A program made the position numbers and the translations under genes. Below, in pieces: positions 17,849 to 27,093 of a DNA stretch of 39,954 bases. The number at the start of each line of letters is the position of its first letter. Positions within the stretch are counted from its first letter, which is position 1. The stretch spans positions 4,157 to 44,110 of the forward strand of contig JBFMHB010000021.1 in the NCBI GenBank assembly GCA_040752915.1, read 5' to 3'. Source of the DNA: Acidobacteriota bacterium (GTDB lineage: Bacteria > Acidobacteriota > UBA4820 > DSQY01). A model generated the notes under the pieces. The model made no database searches, was not told the origin of the DNA, and saw only the letters and a list, made by a program, of their open reading frames with translations.

Positions 17849-19363
17849 ATGGGTATGAGAGACAAGGTCAAGAATCTGATTCGCTTCCTGGACAGGATCA
17901 ATCCGGGTTGGCATCGCCGCGCTCAACCAGGAAAGGGAGGAAGCGAATCTCCTCCTCCTCAGGCGCAGACCGTCACCGGGGAAATACCGAGCGCCACACC
18001 GAGGGAGAGCCAGCTGAGGGAAGAGCGCGAACTCGTCATCGGCTTGGACTACGGAACCTCTCGCACCAAGGTGATCCTCCGGGACATGGCCTTGCGGCGG
18101 TCCATCGCGGTCCCCTTCGCCGAGTACGCCTCCGACGGAAATCCCTACCTACTTCCGTCCAAAATGCACGTTGACTCGAACGGCACGTTCTCCCTCTCCT
18201 CACGAGAATCAAGCGTCATCGTGAGGGACCCCAAGGTCAAGCTCATGGAGGGCCCCGACAAGGAAGTCCCCCTCTCAACGCTCGGGACAATCCCTGCCAG
18301 AGGCTTAACGATGGCATACCTCGCTTTGGTGCTCAGAGAGGTGTTGGCCTGGTTCGAAGCCGAGCAGGCCGCCATCTACAGGAACATCGATATCATCTGG
18401 GAGGTCAACGTCGGCATCCCGGCACGGAGCTACGACGAGTCGGCCCTGAAGTCGGCGTTTCAAGAGGCCTCTGGCGCGGCTTGGCTTCTCGCGGCCTCCG
18501 GGAACCCGATCGATTGGAGGACGGTAACCGCCGTTTCCAGCGCTCTGAGGGACGGGTCCTGCCCCGATTTGGCCTACACGGGCGGGGGTCTGGTAAGCGC
18601 AGCCAATAGGGACCCAGAGCGCGTCAAGGTCCGTCCCGAGATCGTTGCCGAAGTCCTGGGGTACGCCAGGTCAAGCCACCGCAAGGACGGGATGCACCTG
18701 ATGGTTGACGTGGGCGCCTCTACGCTTGACGTATCGTGTTTTAGGCTTCACCTCCACGAGGGGGAGGATCGCTACTCTATCTTCGCCTCCGAGGTGGAAA
18801 GACTCGGCGCAATGAAGCTCCTCGAGCGACAGTTGGGGAGTCAGAACGCGGATGAAAAGACCTGGAAGCGGATGAGGGAACTCGCGGAGGTCGGACCTCC
18901 GCCGGTCCTGACCGAACTCATCCAGTCACCGAACCTGGACACGCTCAATCAGGCCTCCAAAAAGTTTCGGACCAAGTGCACAGACTTGGTCGCCAAGGTC
19001 GTCTGCGGGACCAAGAGGGACAAGGATCCCCATGCGGAGGAATGGGCCTCGGGGCTCCCCGTCTTTCTGTGCGGTGGTGGTTCCCGGCAGGACTTCTTCC
19101 GAGAAGTGCTCAAAGAGGCGGCCAGCCGGGTGAGATCCAACGGGGTCAGGTCGATGGGGACGAAGCGCATTCCCAAGCCGGACGACCTCGTGGCACCGCG
19201 GTGCCTTCCGGAGGATTACGACCGCCTTGCAGTGGCCTATGGATTGAGCTTCTCGTCCAACAGCGTCGGGGTCGTAGATGTCCCCAACCAGATCGAAGAT
19301 TTTGCGCCGTGCCAGATCCGGAGCAATTTCGAAGACAGGTACATCAGCAAGGAAATGGTTTGA
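17849..19363 (+). CDS. Hsp70/actin-fold ATPase lacking a substrate-binding domain
   Basis: The 504-residue protein has the three nucleotide loops of the Hsp70/actin fold: phosphate 1 VIGLDYGTSRTKVIL (from residue 63), phosphate 2 MVDVGASTLDVSCF (Asp287 to Val), and adenosine CGGGSRQDFF (from 408). Phosphate 2 lacks the GGGT of true Hsp70s (GAST instead), and no beta-sandwich follows. It may be a regulatory or slow ATPase rather than a chaperone. A basic, Pro/Ser-rich tail of about 55 residues precedes the fold. The start codon sits one base after the upstream stop; an ATG six bases on (17855) is an alternative. Lying in one operon with an Hsp70-TPR and two helicases, it probably works with them. 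Confidence 0.8.
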   Translation: MGMRDKVKNLIRFLDRINPGWHRRAQPGKGGSESPPPQAQTVTGEIPSATPRESQLREERELVIGLDYGTSRTKVILRDMALRRSIAVPFAEYASDGNPYLLPSKMHVDSNGTFSLSSRESSVIVRDPKVKLMEGPDKEVPLSTLGTIPARGLTMAYLALVLREVLAWFEAEQAAIYRNIDIIWEVNVGIPARSYDESALKSAFQEASGAAWLLAASGNPIDWRTVTAVSSALRDGSCPDLAYTGGGLVSAANRDPERVKVRPEIVAEVLGYARSSHRKDGMHLMVDVGASTLDVSCFRLHLHEGEDRYSIFASEVERLGAMKLLERQLGSQNADEKTWKRMRELAEVGPPPVLTELIQSPNLDTLNQASKKFRTKCTDLVAKVVCGTKRDKDPHAEEWASGLPVFLCGGGSRQDFFREVLKEAASRVRSNGVRSMGTKRIPKPDDLVAPRCLPEDYDRLAVAYGLSFSSNSVGVVDVPNQIEDFAPCQIRSNFEDRYISKEMV

Positions 19364-19588
19364 TTCCGAGGAGGTGCGGATTGGGACCGCCGTGCCGTCG
19401 CGATGGACACCCTTCCACTTCTTCTTGCCGAAGGTGTTGGGAGCCATAATGATCGTGCCTTCAAGACCGTAAGGCATGGCAGGCCTTGCGGACATTGCAG
19501 CAGAGCGAAGAACCGTCGGATAGGAACGTAGATCACTCCCTGGCAGAGGACAGGATGCGTCACCCGTCATAGGCTTGAGGAAGCACAA
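19364..19588. other. Spacer between the Hsp70/helicase module and the DISARM-like module
   Basis: These 225 bases separate two tight gene blocks. A 64-codon plus-strand frame overlaps from 19278 and a minus-strand frame crosses the gap, but neither has a convincing start or recognisable motif. GAGGAAG at 19573-19579 is the ribosome-binding site of the following gene. No clear promoter or terminator hairpin is seen, though this is the natural place for an internal promoter. Confidence 0.4.
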
Positions 19589-22453
19589 ATGAATCCAGGC
19601 TCCATCGTTCGATGCAGAAACCGGGATTGGGTACTCCTTCCTTCTCCCGACGAAGGGGTCTACCTTTTGCGGCCCCTGACCGGCGCCACCGAGGACGTGG
19701 TGGCCGTCCACAAAGGCCTGATGGAACTCGCCAAATTCGACTTCGCGGAGGAGCAGGTTCGGTCGGCCGCCTTCCCGGTTCCGACCAGAGACGACCTCTC
19801 CGACGCGGCGGGCGCCCACCTCCTCTGGCAATCGGCCCGTCTGACACTCCGCGAAGGGGCCTCTCCCTTTCGCTCCCTCGGGCGCATTTCCATCCGGCCG
19901 AAAACCTACCAGTTCGTCCCGCTCCTCATGGCCCTGCGCCTCGACCCCGTGCGCCTGCTCATCGCCGACGACGTGGGGGTGGGGAAGACCATCGAGGCCC
20001 TTCTGATCGCCAGGGAGCTGTGGGACCGCGGCGAGATCCGGCGGTTCTGCGTGCTCTGTCCTCCCTCCCTCTGCGACCAGTGGCAGAAGGAACTCGCCGA
20101 AAAGGCCAACCTCGAGCCCGTCGTGGTCCGGTCGGGCACGGTCAGCCAGTTGGAGCGCCAGAAGCCTCGCAGCAAGACGATCTACGAGCATTTTCCCGTG
20201 ATCGTGGCCAGCATCGACTACCTCAAGAGCGACCGGAACCGCCACGCCTTCCTGCTTCACTGCCCCGACTTGGTGATCGTGGACGAGGCCCACGGCGCCT
20301 CGCCGGCGAACAGCGAGGCTCAGCAGCAGCGCTACGAGCTGGTCAGGAACCTCTCCCAGGCACCCGACCGCCACCTGATTCTGCTCACGGCCACGCCCCA
20401 CAGCGGGATCACGAGCGCCTTCACCACGCTCCTCTCCCTCCTCCGTCCCGACTTCGTCCGAATGGACGCGGCCAATCTTTCGGAACCCGAACGGATCGAA
20501 CTCGCCAAGCACTTCGTCCAGCGGACGCGGAAAGACATCGAGAGCGCCTGGCAGGGGTCCGGCTGCTTTCCAAGTCGCGACCCGAAGGACAAGATCTATC
20601 ACCTTTCGCCGCACTACCGGGAGTTCTTCCAGCGGACCTACGACTACTGCCACCAATTGGTCACCCAAAGCCAGGGTCTGGAGGAGCGTAGAAAGAAAGT
20701 CCACCAGTGGGCCGCCCTGGCCCTCTTGCGCTGCGCCATGTCCAGCCCCGCGGCCGCCCTGGCCGCTTTTGAAGAGAGGAAGAAAAGGCAGGCGGGGGAC
20801 GAATACGGACTCGACGAGCGTGGACAGGTCATGGAAGCATCGGATGAGAGCGCCAGCGACGAGACGCCGGTCTCCGCCCTCGCCTCCACCGAGGCGGCCT
20901 CATGGGATTCGGAGCTCCGGCGCCTTCGGGAGCTCCAGCGCATGGCCGCCCGGCTCCTCGAGGAGAGGGCCGACTCGAAGCTGGAGCGCTGCAGGGAGCT
21001 GGTTCTGGATCTGCTTCGGGAGGGCTTCCACCCCATCGTCTGGTGCCGCTTCGTGGCCACGGCCGAGTACCTCGGGGACGGATTGAAAGCCTTCCTGGCC
21101 GACAAGCTCCCTTCGGCAACCGTGACGGTGGTGACGGGGCGCCTGGGGGACGAGGAGCGCCGGGAGAAGATCGCTCAGATCGACCCGGAGCGCCCCCGTG
21201 TCCTCGTGGCCACCGACTGCCTCTCCGAGGGCATCAACCTCCAGGAAAAATTCAGCGCCGCCCTCCACTACGACCTCCCCTGGAACCCGAACCGGATGGA
21301 ACAGCGCGAAGGCCGCGTGGACCGCTTCGGCCAGACCGCCCCCGTGGTGAAGGCCATCCGTTTCTTCGGGGCCGACAACCCCGTGGACGGGGCGGTGCTG
21401 GAGGTCCTGTTGAACAAGGCGAGGGAGATTCACAAGACCCTCGGAACCCACGTGCCGGTACCGGAAGAGAGCGAAAGCGTCACGGAGGCCCTCCTCAACG
21501 CCCTCCTTTTGAGGACGCCTCGGGAGCGTTACAAGGCCCCCAGCCTCTTCCAAGACGACGACTCCCTCGAAGCGCACATCCAGCGCTTCCACCTGCGCTG
21601 GCAAGCCGACGCGGAGCGTGAGAAGGTCAACCGCACCCGCTTCGCCCAGCGGGCGATCAAGCCCGAGGAAGTCCAGAGGGAACTCGAAGCGGCCGACGCC
21701 GTGCTGGGAGATCCGGAGGCTGTCCGGGACTTCCTTCTCAACGCCGCCCAACGTCTCCAGATCTTCATCGAACCAGACCGCAACCATACGGGCGTGTACC
21801 GCATCGCCCTCTCCGAAGCCGCCAGGGCCACCCTTCCCGAAGCGCTCCGCGAAGCGCTGCCGGCATCGCGCTCGGGCAAGTGGACCGTTTCCTTCGAATC
21901 GCCGACGCCCGAGGGGGCCGAATACCTGGGCCGCAACCACCGCTTCGTGGCGACCCTCGCGCGCTACCTCCTGGAGGAAGCCCTCACGCGGAAAGGAGCC
22001 GCGCGGGCCGCCCGGTGCGGAGTGATCGCTACCCGCGCCGTCCCCGGGCCCACAACCCTTCTGCTCCTTCGCGTCCGATACCTGGTCGAACAACCCGATC
22101 GGCCGCCCCTTCTTTCCGAGGAGGTCCGCGTCCTCGGCTTCGGGGGAGACCCCACGAGTCCCGCCTGGCTTCCGGACGAGCAGGCCCTCCGCCTCCTCGC
22201 CGAAGCCCGCCCCGTCGCCAACGTGCCCCGGGAGGAAAAACAGAGGCGCCTGGCGCAGGTCCTGCCTCGTTGGCCGGAGCTGGAACGGGCACTGCGGCCG
22301 CTCCTCGACCAGCGCGCCGAGGAACTCGAAGGGGCCCACAAGCGCATTCGCCAGGCCCTCCGCCTGAGGGTCAGGGAGTGGAGGCTGAGGCCCCAGCTTC
22401 CCCCCGACCTCCTCGGCCTTCTCCTCCTTCTTCCGGCGGAGGGCCGGCCATGA
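19589..22453 (+). CDS. DrmD-like SNF2-family helicase
   Basis: The 954-residue SNF2-type ATPase resembles DrmD, the class 1 DISARM helicase paired with an adenine methylase. An N-terminal beta region (MNPGSIVRCRNRDWVLLPS) leads into the core: IADDVGVGKTIEALLIAREL (Walker A, from 125), VLCPPSLCDQWQKEL, IVDEAHG (DEAH 232-235), LLTATPHSG, then VLVATDCLSEGINLQ, HYDLPWNPNRMEQREGRVDR (motifs V-VI, about 556-576) and FGQ. An acidic linker (about 400-430) lies between the two RecA lobes. The C-terminal 250 residues are Arg/Glu/Leu-rich. Its stop overlaps the methylase start (ATGA), the pairing expected of drmD-drmMI. GC is high, close to the core genes and unlike the lower-GC first module, which suggests that the two modules have separate histories. 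Confidence 0.82.
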   Translation: MNPGSIVRCRNRDWVLLPSPDEGVYLLRPLTGATEDVVAVHKGLMELAKFDFAEEQVRSAAFPVPTRDDLSDAAGAHLLWQSARLTLREGASPFRSLGRISIRPKTYQFVPLLMALRLDPVRLLIADDVGVGKTIEALLIARELWDRGEIRRFCVLCPPSLCDQWQKELAEKANLEPVVVRSGTVSQLERQKPRSKTIYEHFPVIVASIDYLKSDRNRHAFLLHCPDLVIVDEAHGASPANSEAQQQRYELVRNLSQAPDRHLILLTATPHSGITSAFTTLLSLLRPDFVRMDAANLSEPERIELAKHFVQRTRKDIESAWQGSGCFPSRDPKDKIYHLSPHYREFFQRTYDYCHQLVTQSQGLEERRKKVHQWAALALLRCAMSSPAAALAAFEERKKRQAGDEYGLDERGQVMEASDESASDETPVSALASTEAASWDSELRRLRELQRMAARLLEERADSKLERCRELVLDLLREGFHPIVWCRFVATAEYLGDGLKAFLADKLPSATVTVVTGRLGDEERREKIAQIDPERPRVLVATDCLSEGINLQEKFSAALHYDLPWNPNRMEQREGRVDRFGQTAPVVKAIRFFGADNPVDGAVLEVLLNKAREIHKTLGTHVPVPEESESVTEALLNALLLRTPRERYKAPSLFQDDDSLEAHIQRFHLRWQADAEREKVNRTRFAQRAIKPEEVQRELEAADAVLGDPEAVRDFLLNAAQRLQIFIEPDRNHTGVYRIALSEAARATLPEALREALPASRSGKWTVSFESPTPEGAEYLGRNHRFVATLARYLLEEALTRKGAARAARCGVIATRAVPGPTTLLLLRVRYLVEQPDRPPLLSEEVRVLGFGGDPTSPAWLPDEQALRLLAEARPVANVPREEKQRRLAQVLPRWPELERALRPLLDQRAEELEGAHKRIRQALRLRVREWRLRPQLPPDLLGLLLLLPAEGRP

Positions 22454-25400
22454 ACGCCACCCCCGCCATCCGTCTCGAAGGCGGGCTCTTCGGCCTGGAC
22501 ATCCTGGAGGCGCTCGAAGCCGGCAGCCTCCAGGGCCAAAAACCCCAGGACTTCGGCCTGGAGCCCCGCCGGAGCCTCACCGACGAGATCGCCGCCGCCT
22601 TCGCCGACGCCCGCGACCAGTGGGCCCTCTTCCAGCGCCGGGTGGAGCGCCTGCCCGAGAGCGACCCCGCCACGACCCTCACGAGGGACGCCTGGGTCAT
22701 TCCTTTCCTGGGCCTTCTGGGGTACGAGCTGACCTACAACCCCCGGGCCTACGAGGTGGACGGCCTGAGTTTCGCCGTCTCGCACCGAGCCAGTTCGGCG
22801 GCGGAAGACGGTCCCCCGGTCCACGTCGTGGGGGCGAGGCAGGAGCTGGGACGGGTCGCCCCCTCGGGCCGCCCCCGCCTCTCCCCCCACGCCCTCGTCC
22901 AGGAGTACCTCAACCGCACCGAGCACCTCTGGGGCCTCGTGACCAACGGCCTCACCCTCCGGCTTCTGAGGGACTGCACCTTCGTCCGCCGCCAGGCCTA
23001 CGTGGAATTCGACCTGACGGCCATTTTGGAGGAACAGCGCTTTACCGACTTCGCCCTCCTCTACCGCCTCCTCCACCGCTCCCGCCTGCCGAGGAGCGCG
23101 GCCGATGCGGACGCAAGCCTCCTCGAAACCTACTACACCCACGCGGTGGAGCAGGGCGGACGCGTGCGCGACCGGCTCCGAGACGGCGTCGAGGCGTGCC
23201 TTCAGATCCTGGCCAACGGCTTCCTCTCCCACGAGGTCAACGTCGCGCTGAGGCGCCGGCTGGACCCCGCCTGCACCGGGCAGGAGCGCATTCTCCCCGA
23301 GGAGCTCTACCGCCAGCTCCTGCGCCTCGTGTACCGGTTCCTCTTTCTCCTCGTCGCCGAGGAGCGCGGCCTCATCGGCCCCAATCCCCTCTACCGCGAC
23401 CACTACGGCATCCTCCGCCTGCGCCGGCTCCTCGACCGGAGGGAGGCCTTCGACGACCACGACGACCTCTGGCACGCCCTCCGCCTCCTCTGGAAGGTCT
23501 TCCGAGACGAGCGCCTCGCCGCCCTCCTGGAGGTCGCCCCCCTCAACGGCGACCTCTTCGCCCCCCTCGACCTGGACGCCTGCGCGCTGAAGAACCGGGA
23601 CCTCCTGGAGGCCTTCCGCTGCCTCGCCGAGTACCGCGAGAGCCCTTCCGCCCCGCCCCGCCGCGTCAACTACGCCGCCCTGGACGTCGAAGAACTGGGG
23701 TCGGTCTACGAGAGCCTGCTGGAGTACAAACCCCAGGTTGCATCAGAGCACCCCTTCCCGCGGTTCTTTCTCACACAGGAAGGGTCCGAGCGCCGCTCCA
23801 CCGGCTCCTACTACACCGACCCATCCCTCGTCGAGCCCCTGGTGCGCCATGCCTTGGACCCCGTGCTTTCCTCACGCCTGGAACGGGCCACCAGCGCCCA
23901 GCAGAAAGAAGCCGCGCTTCTCTCCTTCAGGGTCTGCGACCCGGCCTGCGGTTCCGGCCACTTTCTCCTCGCGGCGGCACGCCGTCTCGGAAAAGAACTG
24001 GCAAGAGTGCGCACGGGCGAGGACGAGCCCTCGCCCGAGGCCATCCGCGAAGCCCTGCGGGACGTGGTCACCCACTGCCTCTACGGCGTGGACAAGAACC
24101 CCCTCGCCGTGGAGCTGTGCCGCGTGGCCCTCTGGATCGAGGGCCACACGCCGGGAAAGCCCCTCACCTTCCTTGACCATCGCATCCGGTGCGGCGACTC
24201 CCTTCTCGGCGTCTTCGATTTGACCGTACTCCAAGAGGGCATCCCCGACGAGGCCTTCAAGGCGCTGGCGGGGGACGACAAGGCCGCCGCGAAGGAGGCC
24301 AAGAGGCGCAATGCGGCCGAACGGCGCGCCGACCTCTTCGTCGGAAACCTCGGCGCACGCCTCTCCGCCCTGGCCGCCCCCCTCCGGGCCGCCGAAGCCC
24401 TGCCGGAGAATTCCATCGAAGAGGTGCGCGCCAAGGAACGCGCCTACCGTACGGTAGAAAGCACTGGAGAGTTCTTGCGCCTGAGACTTGCCTGCGACGT
24501 ATGGGCCGCGGCCTTCTTCCAGTCCTATCCGGGGGGCGAAGCCGGCCTGGTGACAACCGCGACGCTCCATGAAGCCATCGATGGGGGCTCGATTCGCGAG
24601 GCCCGGCTCGGAGGCTCCATTGCCTTGTGCGCCCACAGAAACGCCTTCTTTCACTGGCCGCTGGCCTTCCCGGAGGTCTTCGTGGCAGGGGGGTTCGACG
24701 CGGTCTTGGGCAATCCGCCTTTCCTCGGGGGGCTCAAGCTCTCCGGCACCTTTGGCGATGCCTACCGAAGGTGGCTCATGAGCGCCTTCGAACCCTTCAA
24801 AGGGACGGCGGACCTGTGCGCCGCCTTCTTCCGCCAGGGGTTTCGAATCGTTAGACCCGGCGGCCGGGTGGGTCTCATCGCGACCAACACGATCGGCCAG
24901 GGCGACACCCGAGAGAGCGGCCTGGCACCCCTCCTCCAGCAAGGAGCCGTCCTCGCCTACGCCAAGCGCTTCGTGAAATGGCCCGGCGCCGCCAACGTGG
25001 AAGTGAACCTCGTGGCCTTCCAGCGGCCCGCGGAGAAGGGCGGGGCGGCGCTCATCCTTCAGCCCGTCCTCGATGAAGGCCCGGTGGGGTTCATTTCCTC
25101 GCGGCTGGACGCAGAGGAGGAGGGAGAGCCCAAGAAACTGCGGCAAAATTCCGGGAAGGCTTTCCAGGGGTCTATCGTGCTTGGACTCGGTTTTGTGTTA
25201 GAACCTGCCGAAGCTGAAGACCTGATCGCCAGGGATCCACGGAACAAGGACTGCCTCTTTCCTTACCTGAACGGGGAGGACCTGAATGGCGATCCCGAAC
25301 AGCGGCCCAGCCGGTGGGTGATCAATTTCTTCGACTGGCCGTTAGAGACAGCGCAGCAGTACCCTGACCTTATTCGCATCGTGCAGGACCGCGTGAAACC

Positions 25401-26088
25401 AGAGCGAGAGCGACTTCGGGATTCCATCCCCATTCAGGCCAAGCGGAAGCAGTTCTGGTGGCAGTATGGTTCATCTGCCACCTCGCTCTACCGCGCCATC
25501 GCGCCCCTTCGGCGCGTGCTGGTTATTAGCCGAGTGACAGAACATCATGCAATGGTTTTTGTTCAGTCCAACGCAGTCTTTGCTGATAGATTGGTAGTGT
25601 TTGCCTTTGATGACTATAGTTCCTACGCAATTTTGCAGTCCGCAATCCACGAAATCTGGGCGCGTCGACAAGGTTTCACGCTGGAATCTCGCTATTGTTA
25701 CGCACCCAGCGATGCTTTTGAGACCTTCCCCTTTCCCCGCCCCGGCTCCGAAGAAGTGATGGCCCGCACGGCGGAGCTGGGCGCCGCCTACCACGACCAC
25801 CGCCGCCAGATCATGCTCTCGCGCCGCCTGGGCCTCACGAAGACGTACAACCTTTTCCATAATCCAGAATGCACCGATGAAGACATTGTCCGCCTGCGAG
25901 AGCTTCACGCCGAGATGGACCGCGCCGTCCTCGCCTGCTACGGTTGGGACGACCTCGACCCTCAGAACGGCTTCCACCAGAATGAGAGGGGCCAAACTCG
26001 GTTCACGATTTCAGCGGCAGCCAGGCGCGAGCTGCTCAGGAGACTGCTCGGCCTGAACCTGGAGCGGGCCCATGAGAGCACGGAGTAA
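22450..26088 (+). CDS. DrmMI/PglX-like N6-adenine DNA methyltransferase
   Basis: This large (1212 residues) gamma-class adenine methylase is similar to DISARM DrmMI, BREX PglX and type IIG enzymes. It probably marks host DNA so that the linked helicases spare it. The N-terminal half is alpha-helical with no intact PD-(D/E)XK that I can see. SSTGSYYTDPSLVEPLVRHAL-type lead-in (RSTGSYYTDPSLVEPLV) precedes motif I DPACGSGHFL (Asp497) and motif IV GNPPFLGG (Asn755). GVDKNPLAVELCRVALWIE lies between. The C-terminal specificity region (about 890-1150) ends in FETFPFP and a helical tail. ATG 22450 overlaps the helicase stop. Bases 25141-25680, in the specificity region, fall to about 42-53% GC against 65-73% on both sides, a sign that this domain was swapped. 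Confidence 0.88.
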   Translation: MNATPAIRLEGGLFGLDILEALEAGSLQGQKPQDFGLEPRRSLTDEIAAAFADARDQWALFQRRVERLPESDPATTLTRDAWVIPFLGLLGYELTYNPRAYEVDGLSFAVSHRASSAAEDGPPVHVVGARQELGRVAPSGRPRLSPHALVQEYLNRTEHLWGLVTNGLTLRLLRDCTFVRRQAYVEFDLTAILEEQRFTDFALLYRLLHRSRLPRSAADADASLLETYYTHAVEQGGRVRDRLRDGVEACLQILANGFLSHEVNVALRRRLDPACTGQERILPEELYRQLLRLVYRFLFLLVAEERGLIGPNPLYRDHYGILRLRRLLDRREAFDDHDDLWHALRLLWKVFRDERLAALLEVAPLNGDLFAPLDLDACALKNRDLLEAFRCLAEYRESPSAPPRRVNYAALDVEELGSVYESLLEYKPQVASEHPFPRFFLTQEGSERRSTGSYYTDPSLVEPLVRHALDPVLSSRLERATSAQQKEAALLSFRVCDPACGSGHFLLAAARRLGKELARVRTGEDEPSPEAIREALRDVVTHCLYGVDKNPLAVELCRVALWIEGHTPGKPLTFLDHRIRCGDSLLGVFDLTVLQEGIPDEAFKALAGDDKAAAKEAKRRNAAERRADLFVGNLGARLSALAAPLRAAEALPENSIEEVRAKERAYRTVESTGEFLRLRLACDVWAAAFFQSYPGGEAGLVTTATLHEAIDGGSIREARLGGSIALCAHRNAFFHWPLAFPEVFVAGGFDAVLGNPPFLGGLKLSGTFGDAYRRWLMSAFEPFKGTADLCAAFFRQGFRIVRPGGRVGLIATNTIGQGDTRESGLAPLLQQGAVLAYAKRFVKWPGAANVEVNLVAFQRPAEKGGAALILQPVLDEGPVGFISSRLDAEEEGEPKKLRQNSGKAFQGSIVLGLGFVLEPAEAEDLIARDPRNKDCLFPYLNGEDLNGDPEQRPSRWVINFFDWPLETAQQYPDLIRIVQDRVKPERERLRDSIPIQAKRKQFWWQYGSSATSLYRAIAPLRRVLVISRVTEHHAMVFVQSNAVFADRLVVFAFDDYSSYAILQSAIHEIWARRQGFTLESRYCYAPSDAFETFPFPRPGSEEVMARTAELGAAYHDHRRQIMLSRRLGLTKTYNLFHNPECTDEDIVRLRELHAEMDRAVLACYGWDDLDPQNGFHQNERGQTRFTISAAARRELLRRLLGLNLERAHESTE

Positions 26089-27034
26089 GGAGCTCCTTGA
26101 GAGGGCTATAGCCGCCATGATTGCGGCGATCGACGTGTACAACAAGCCCGACTTTCCCTATCGGGCCGAGTCCTTCACGATCCTGGCCTTGAACGGCTGG
26201 GAACTGCTTCTCAAGGCCAAGTGGCTTGCGGACCACCATAACCAGCTCCGCAGCCTCTATGTGCCCGAAGACAGGTCAAAGGACAAGAGAGCGAAGTTCA
26301 AGAGGGGCCGATCTGGCAATCCTCTGACCCATACGGTCGATTTCCTGGCCAGAAAGCTGACCGAGGCCAAGGTCCTCGATGAGAAGGCCCGTTGCAACCT
26401 GGAACTACTGTGCGAACTGAGGGACACGTCCATCCACTTCTACCATCGGAGCGAAGCCCTGGCCGAACGTGTGCAAGAGGTGGGGATGGCGACGTTGAAG
26501 AACTTCGTCACGGCCGCAAAGGATTGGTTCGACGCCGACCTCTCCCGGTTCAATTTCTATCTCATGCCCCTGGCGTTCGTCAGCCCGCCCGCCGAAGCGA
26601 CGGGCCTGCCTCTGAGCCGCGAGGAAAAGAGCTTTCTTCGATACTTGGAGGCTCACAAGGCGCACGAGGATGATCCGGCGGGTCCCTACTCCGTGGCCAT
26701 CCGCCTCGAGGTGCGATTCGTGCGCTCCAAAGCCACCGATGCGGCCGCCGTCAGGGTCACGACCGATCCGAAGGCTCCCGCCGTAAGATTGACCGAGGAG
26801 CAGTTCCGCGAGCGATATCCTTGGGATTACGGTGAACTAACGAAGAGGTGTCGCGAGCGCTACGCGGACTTCAAAGTGGACAAGAAGTACCATCAAATTC
26901 GAAAGGGCTTTGAACAGAACGAGCGGTTCGTCCACATTCGCAGACTGGATCCGGGCAACCCCAGGAGCGCCAAGAAGCCTTTCTTCGCACCGACTATTCT
27001 TCAGGAGATCGACAACCACTACCGAAAGAGGTAG
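26072..27034 (+). CDS. DUF3644-family protein
   Basis: The 320-residue protein matches the DUF3644 pattern at its N-terminus: LLERAIAAMIAAIDVYNKPD, FPYRAESFTILALNGWELLL, KAKWL. A conserved helical RDTSIHFYHR follows at about 114-123. The family is common in defence islands next to methylases and helicases; its biochemical role is not established. It overlaps the methylase by 17 bases, so it is translated with it. The C-terminal half (about 200-320) is mixed, with LTEEQFRERYPWDYGELTKR and a basic end. The His-containing RDxxxHF motif resembles HEPN-type RNase motifs (RxxxxH), so an RNase role in abortive infection is conceivable. That is inference. Confidence 0.8.
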   Translation: MRARSKELLERAIAAMIAAIDVYNKPDFPYRAESFTILALNGWELLLKAKWLADHHNQLRSLYVPEDRSKDKRAKFKRGRSGNPLTHTVDFLARKLTEAKVLDEKARCNLELLCELRDTSIHFYHRSEALAERVQEVGMATLKNFVTAAKDWFDADLSRFNFYLMPLAFVSPPAEATGLPLSREEKSFLRYLEAHKAHEDDPAGPYSVAIRLEVRFVRSKATDAAAVRVTTDPKAPAVRLTEEQFRERYPWDYGELTKRCRERYADFKVDKKYHQIRKGFEQNERFVHIRRLDPGNPRSAKKPFFAPTILQEIDNHYRKR

Positions 27035-27093
27035 CGGAACCTTGTAGCAGAATGGAGCAGTGTAGAATTGGTCTGAGAGTTGGGGAGGAGGAC

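Noticed and set aside
21880-22449. Upstream extension of the methylase frame
   Set aside because: The frame is open inside the DrmD-like gene, but its translation is Arg/Pro-rich shadow. The conserved N-terminus begins at ATG 22450 with an ATGA overlap.
27052-27093. Longer start for the ParA-like protein
   Set aside because: The extra 14 residues precede the strong ribosome-binding site GGGGAGGAGG and are not part of the ParA fold.
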